A stretch of 5,865 nucleotides of DNA. Source: an uncultured Candidatus Saccharibacteria bacterium (GTDB taxonomy: Bacteria > Patescibacteriota > Saccharimonadia > Saccharimonadales > Saccharimonadaceae). The notes beneath the pieces were generated by a model, which made no database searches, had not been told where the DNA came from, and saw nothing but the letters and a program-made list of their open reading frames with translations. Below are positions 5,659-5,865 of this stretch, piece by piece. The stretch spans positions 1 to 5,865 of the forward strand of contig CAMUQR010000040.1 of assembly GCA_947097085.1 (NCBI GenBank), read 5' to 3'. The position numbers and the translations under genes were made by a program. The stretch's first letter is position 1; every line of letters starts with the position of its first letter.

Positions 5659-5865
5659 TTATTTCAAATCTAGAATTACTAAGTTTTCAATATGCGGAGT
5701 CTTCGGAAAAAAGTTAAACCCAGCCACTGCCGTGATACGATACGCTTCTGCTAGTAGCGCTACGTCACGCGCTTGGGTTGCCACATTGCAACTGAGATAA
5801 ATTACGCGCCGTGGGCGATTTTTTAAAATTTGCTCAATGACTTTTTGATGTAAACCAGCACGTGG
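5659..5865 (-). CDS. 23S rRNA/tRNA uracil-C5 methyltransferase, TrmA/RlmD (RumA) family, C-terminal fragment
   Basis: The minus strand reads 68 residues from the right edge to a TAA; the N-terminal part lies outside the window. The fragment starts in PRAGLHQKVIEQI, which corresponds to the family's DPPRxGL motif. It continues to VIYLSCNVATQARD (residues 21-34 of the fragment), with the catalytic nucleophile Cys26 in the SCN motif, and closes with FNFFPKTPHIENLVIL, whose HIE carries the conserved general-base glutamate. Enzymes of this family use S-adenosylmethionine to make 5-methyluridine in 23S rRNA or tRNA. The fragment cannot separate RlmD/RlmC-type from TrmA-type enzymes. Both catalytic residues visible here are intact, so the gene is probably functional. 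It converges on the 443 aa gene across the shared terminator. Confidence 0.9.
   Translation of the reverse strand, partial: PRAGLHQKVIEQILKNRPRRVIYLSCNVATQARDVALLAEAYRITAVAGFNFFPKTPHIENLVILDLK

Noticed and set aside
5597..5800. Plus-strand 67-codon frame over the right end.
   Set aside because: It starts inside the terminator hairpin and runs opposite the methyltransferase, whose SCN and HIE catalytic motifs are clear.
1..5865. CRISPR arrays, tRNA genes, insertion sequences, toxin-antitoxin or defence genes.
   Set aside because: No regularly spaced repeats, cloverleaf sequences, terminal inverted repeats or transposase or nuclease motifs were found on either strand.

Overview
The window is ordinary chromosomal-looking DNA with moderate GC and standard TAA/TAG stops. 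It carries four complete protein genes and the ends of two more. I see no mobile element, CRISPR array, tRNA or rRNA, and no gene-free stretch over 300 bases. Compact spacing, a CtpE-type P-ATPase, unrecognised single-pass surface proteins and starts lacking a Shine-Dalgarno sequence but sitting just behind a -10 box suggest a small-genome bacterium, possibly Candidate Phyla Radiation/Saccharibacteria-like. That placement is inference; no marker gene here proves it.

Layout. At the left edge (3-107, +) is the C-terminal tail of an unrecognised protein. It converges on a minus-strand pair: a P-type cation ATPase of the CtpE type (599-2959 or 3004) followed 19 bp later by a small 'Sm_multidrug_ex' (COG2426) membrane protein (124-579). 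Divergent from the ATPase, on the plus strand, are two single-pass membrane proteins of 372 aa (3043-4161) and 443 aa (4228-5559). An intrinsic-type terminator (5582-5612) follows. The right edge holds the C-terminal 68 residues of a TrmA/RlmD-type RNA uracil-C5 methyltransferase on the minus strand (5659-5865).

The main observation is that the 372 aa and 443 aa proteins look like diverged tandem paralogues. Each has one N-terminal membrane anchor, a predicted extracytoplasmic beta-rich domain, and exactly two cysteines separated by exactly 47 residues and followed by F. They share further aligned landmarks (KG, a YLKLNL-like strand, QW). I do not recognise the family. It is the best candidate here for something undescribed.

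Regulation: the three genes at 579(-), 2959(-) and 3043(+) have a TACAAT or TATAAT hexamer 6-10 nt before the ATG and no Shine-Dalgarno, as expected for leaderless mRNAs. The 443 aa gene instead has a leader of about 34 nt with an AGAAAGGG ribosome-binding site and a near-perfect palindrome near its predicted transcription start.
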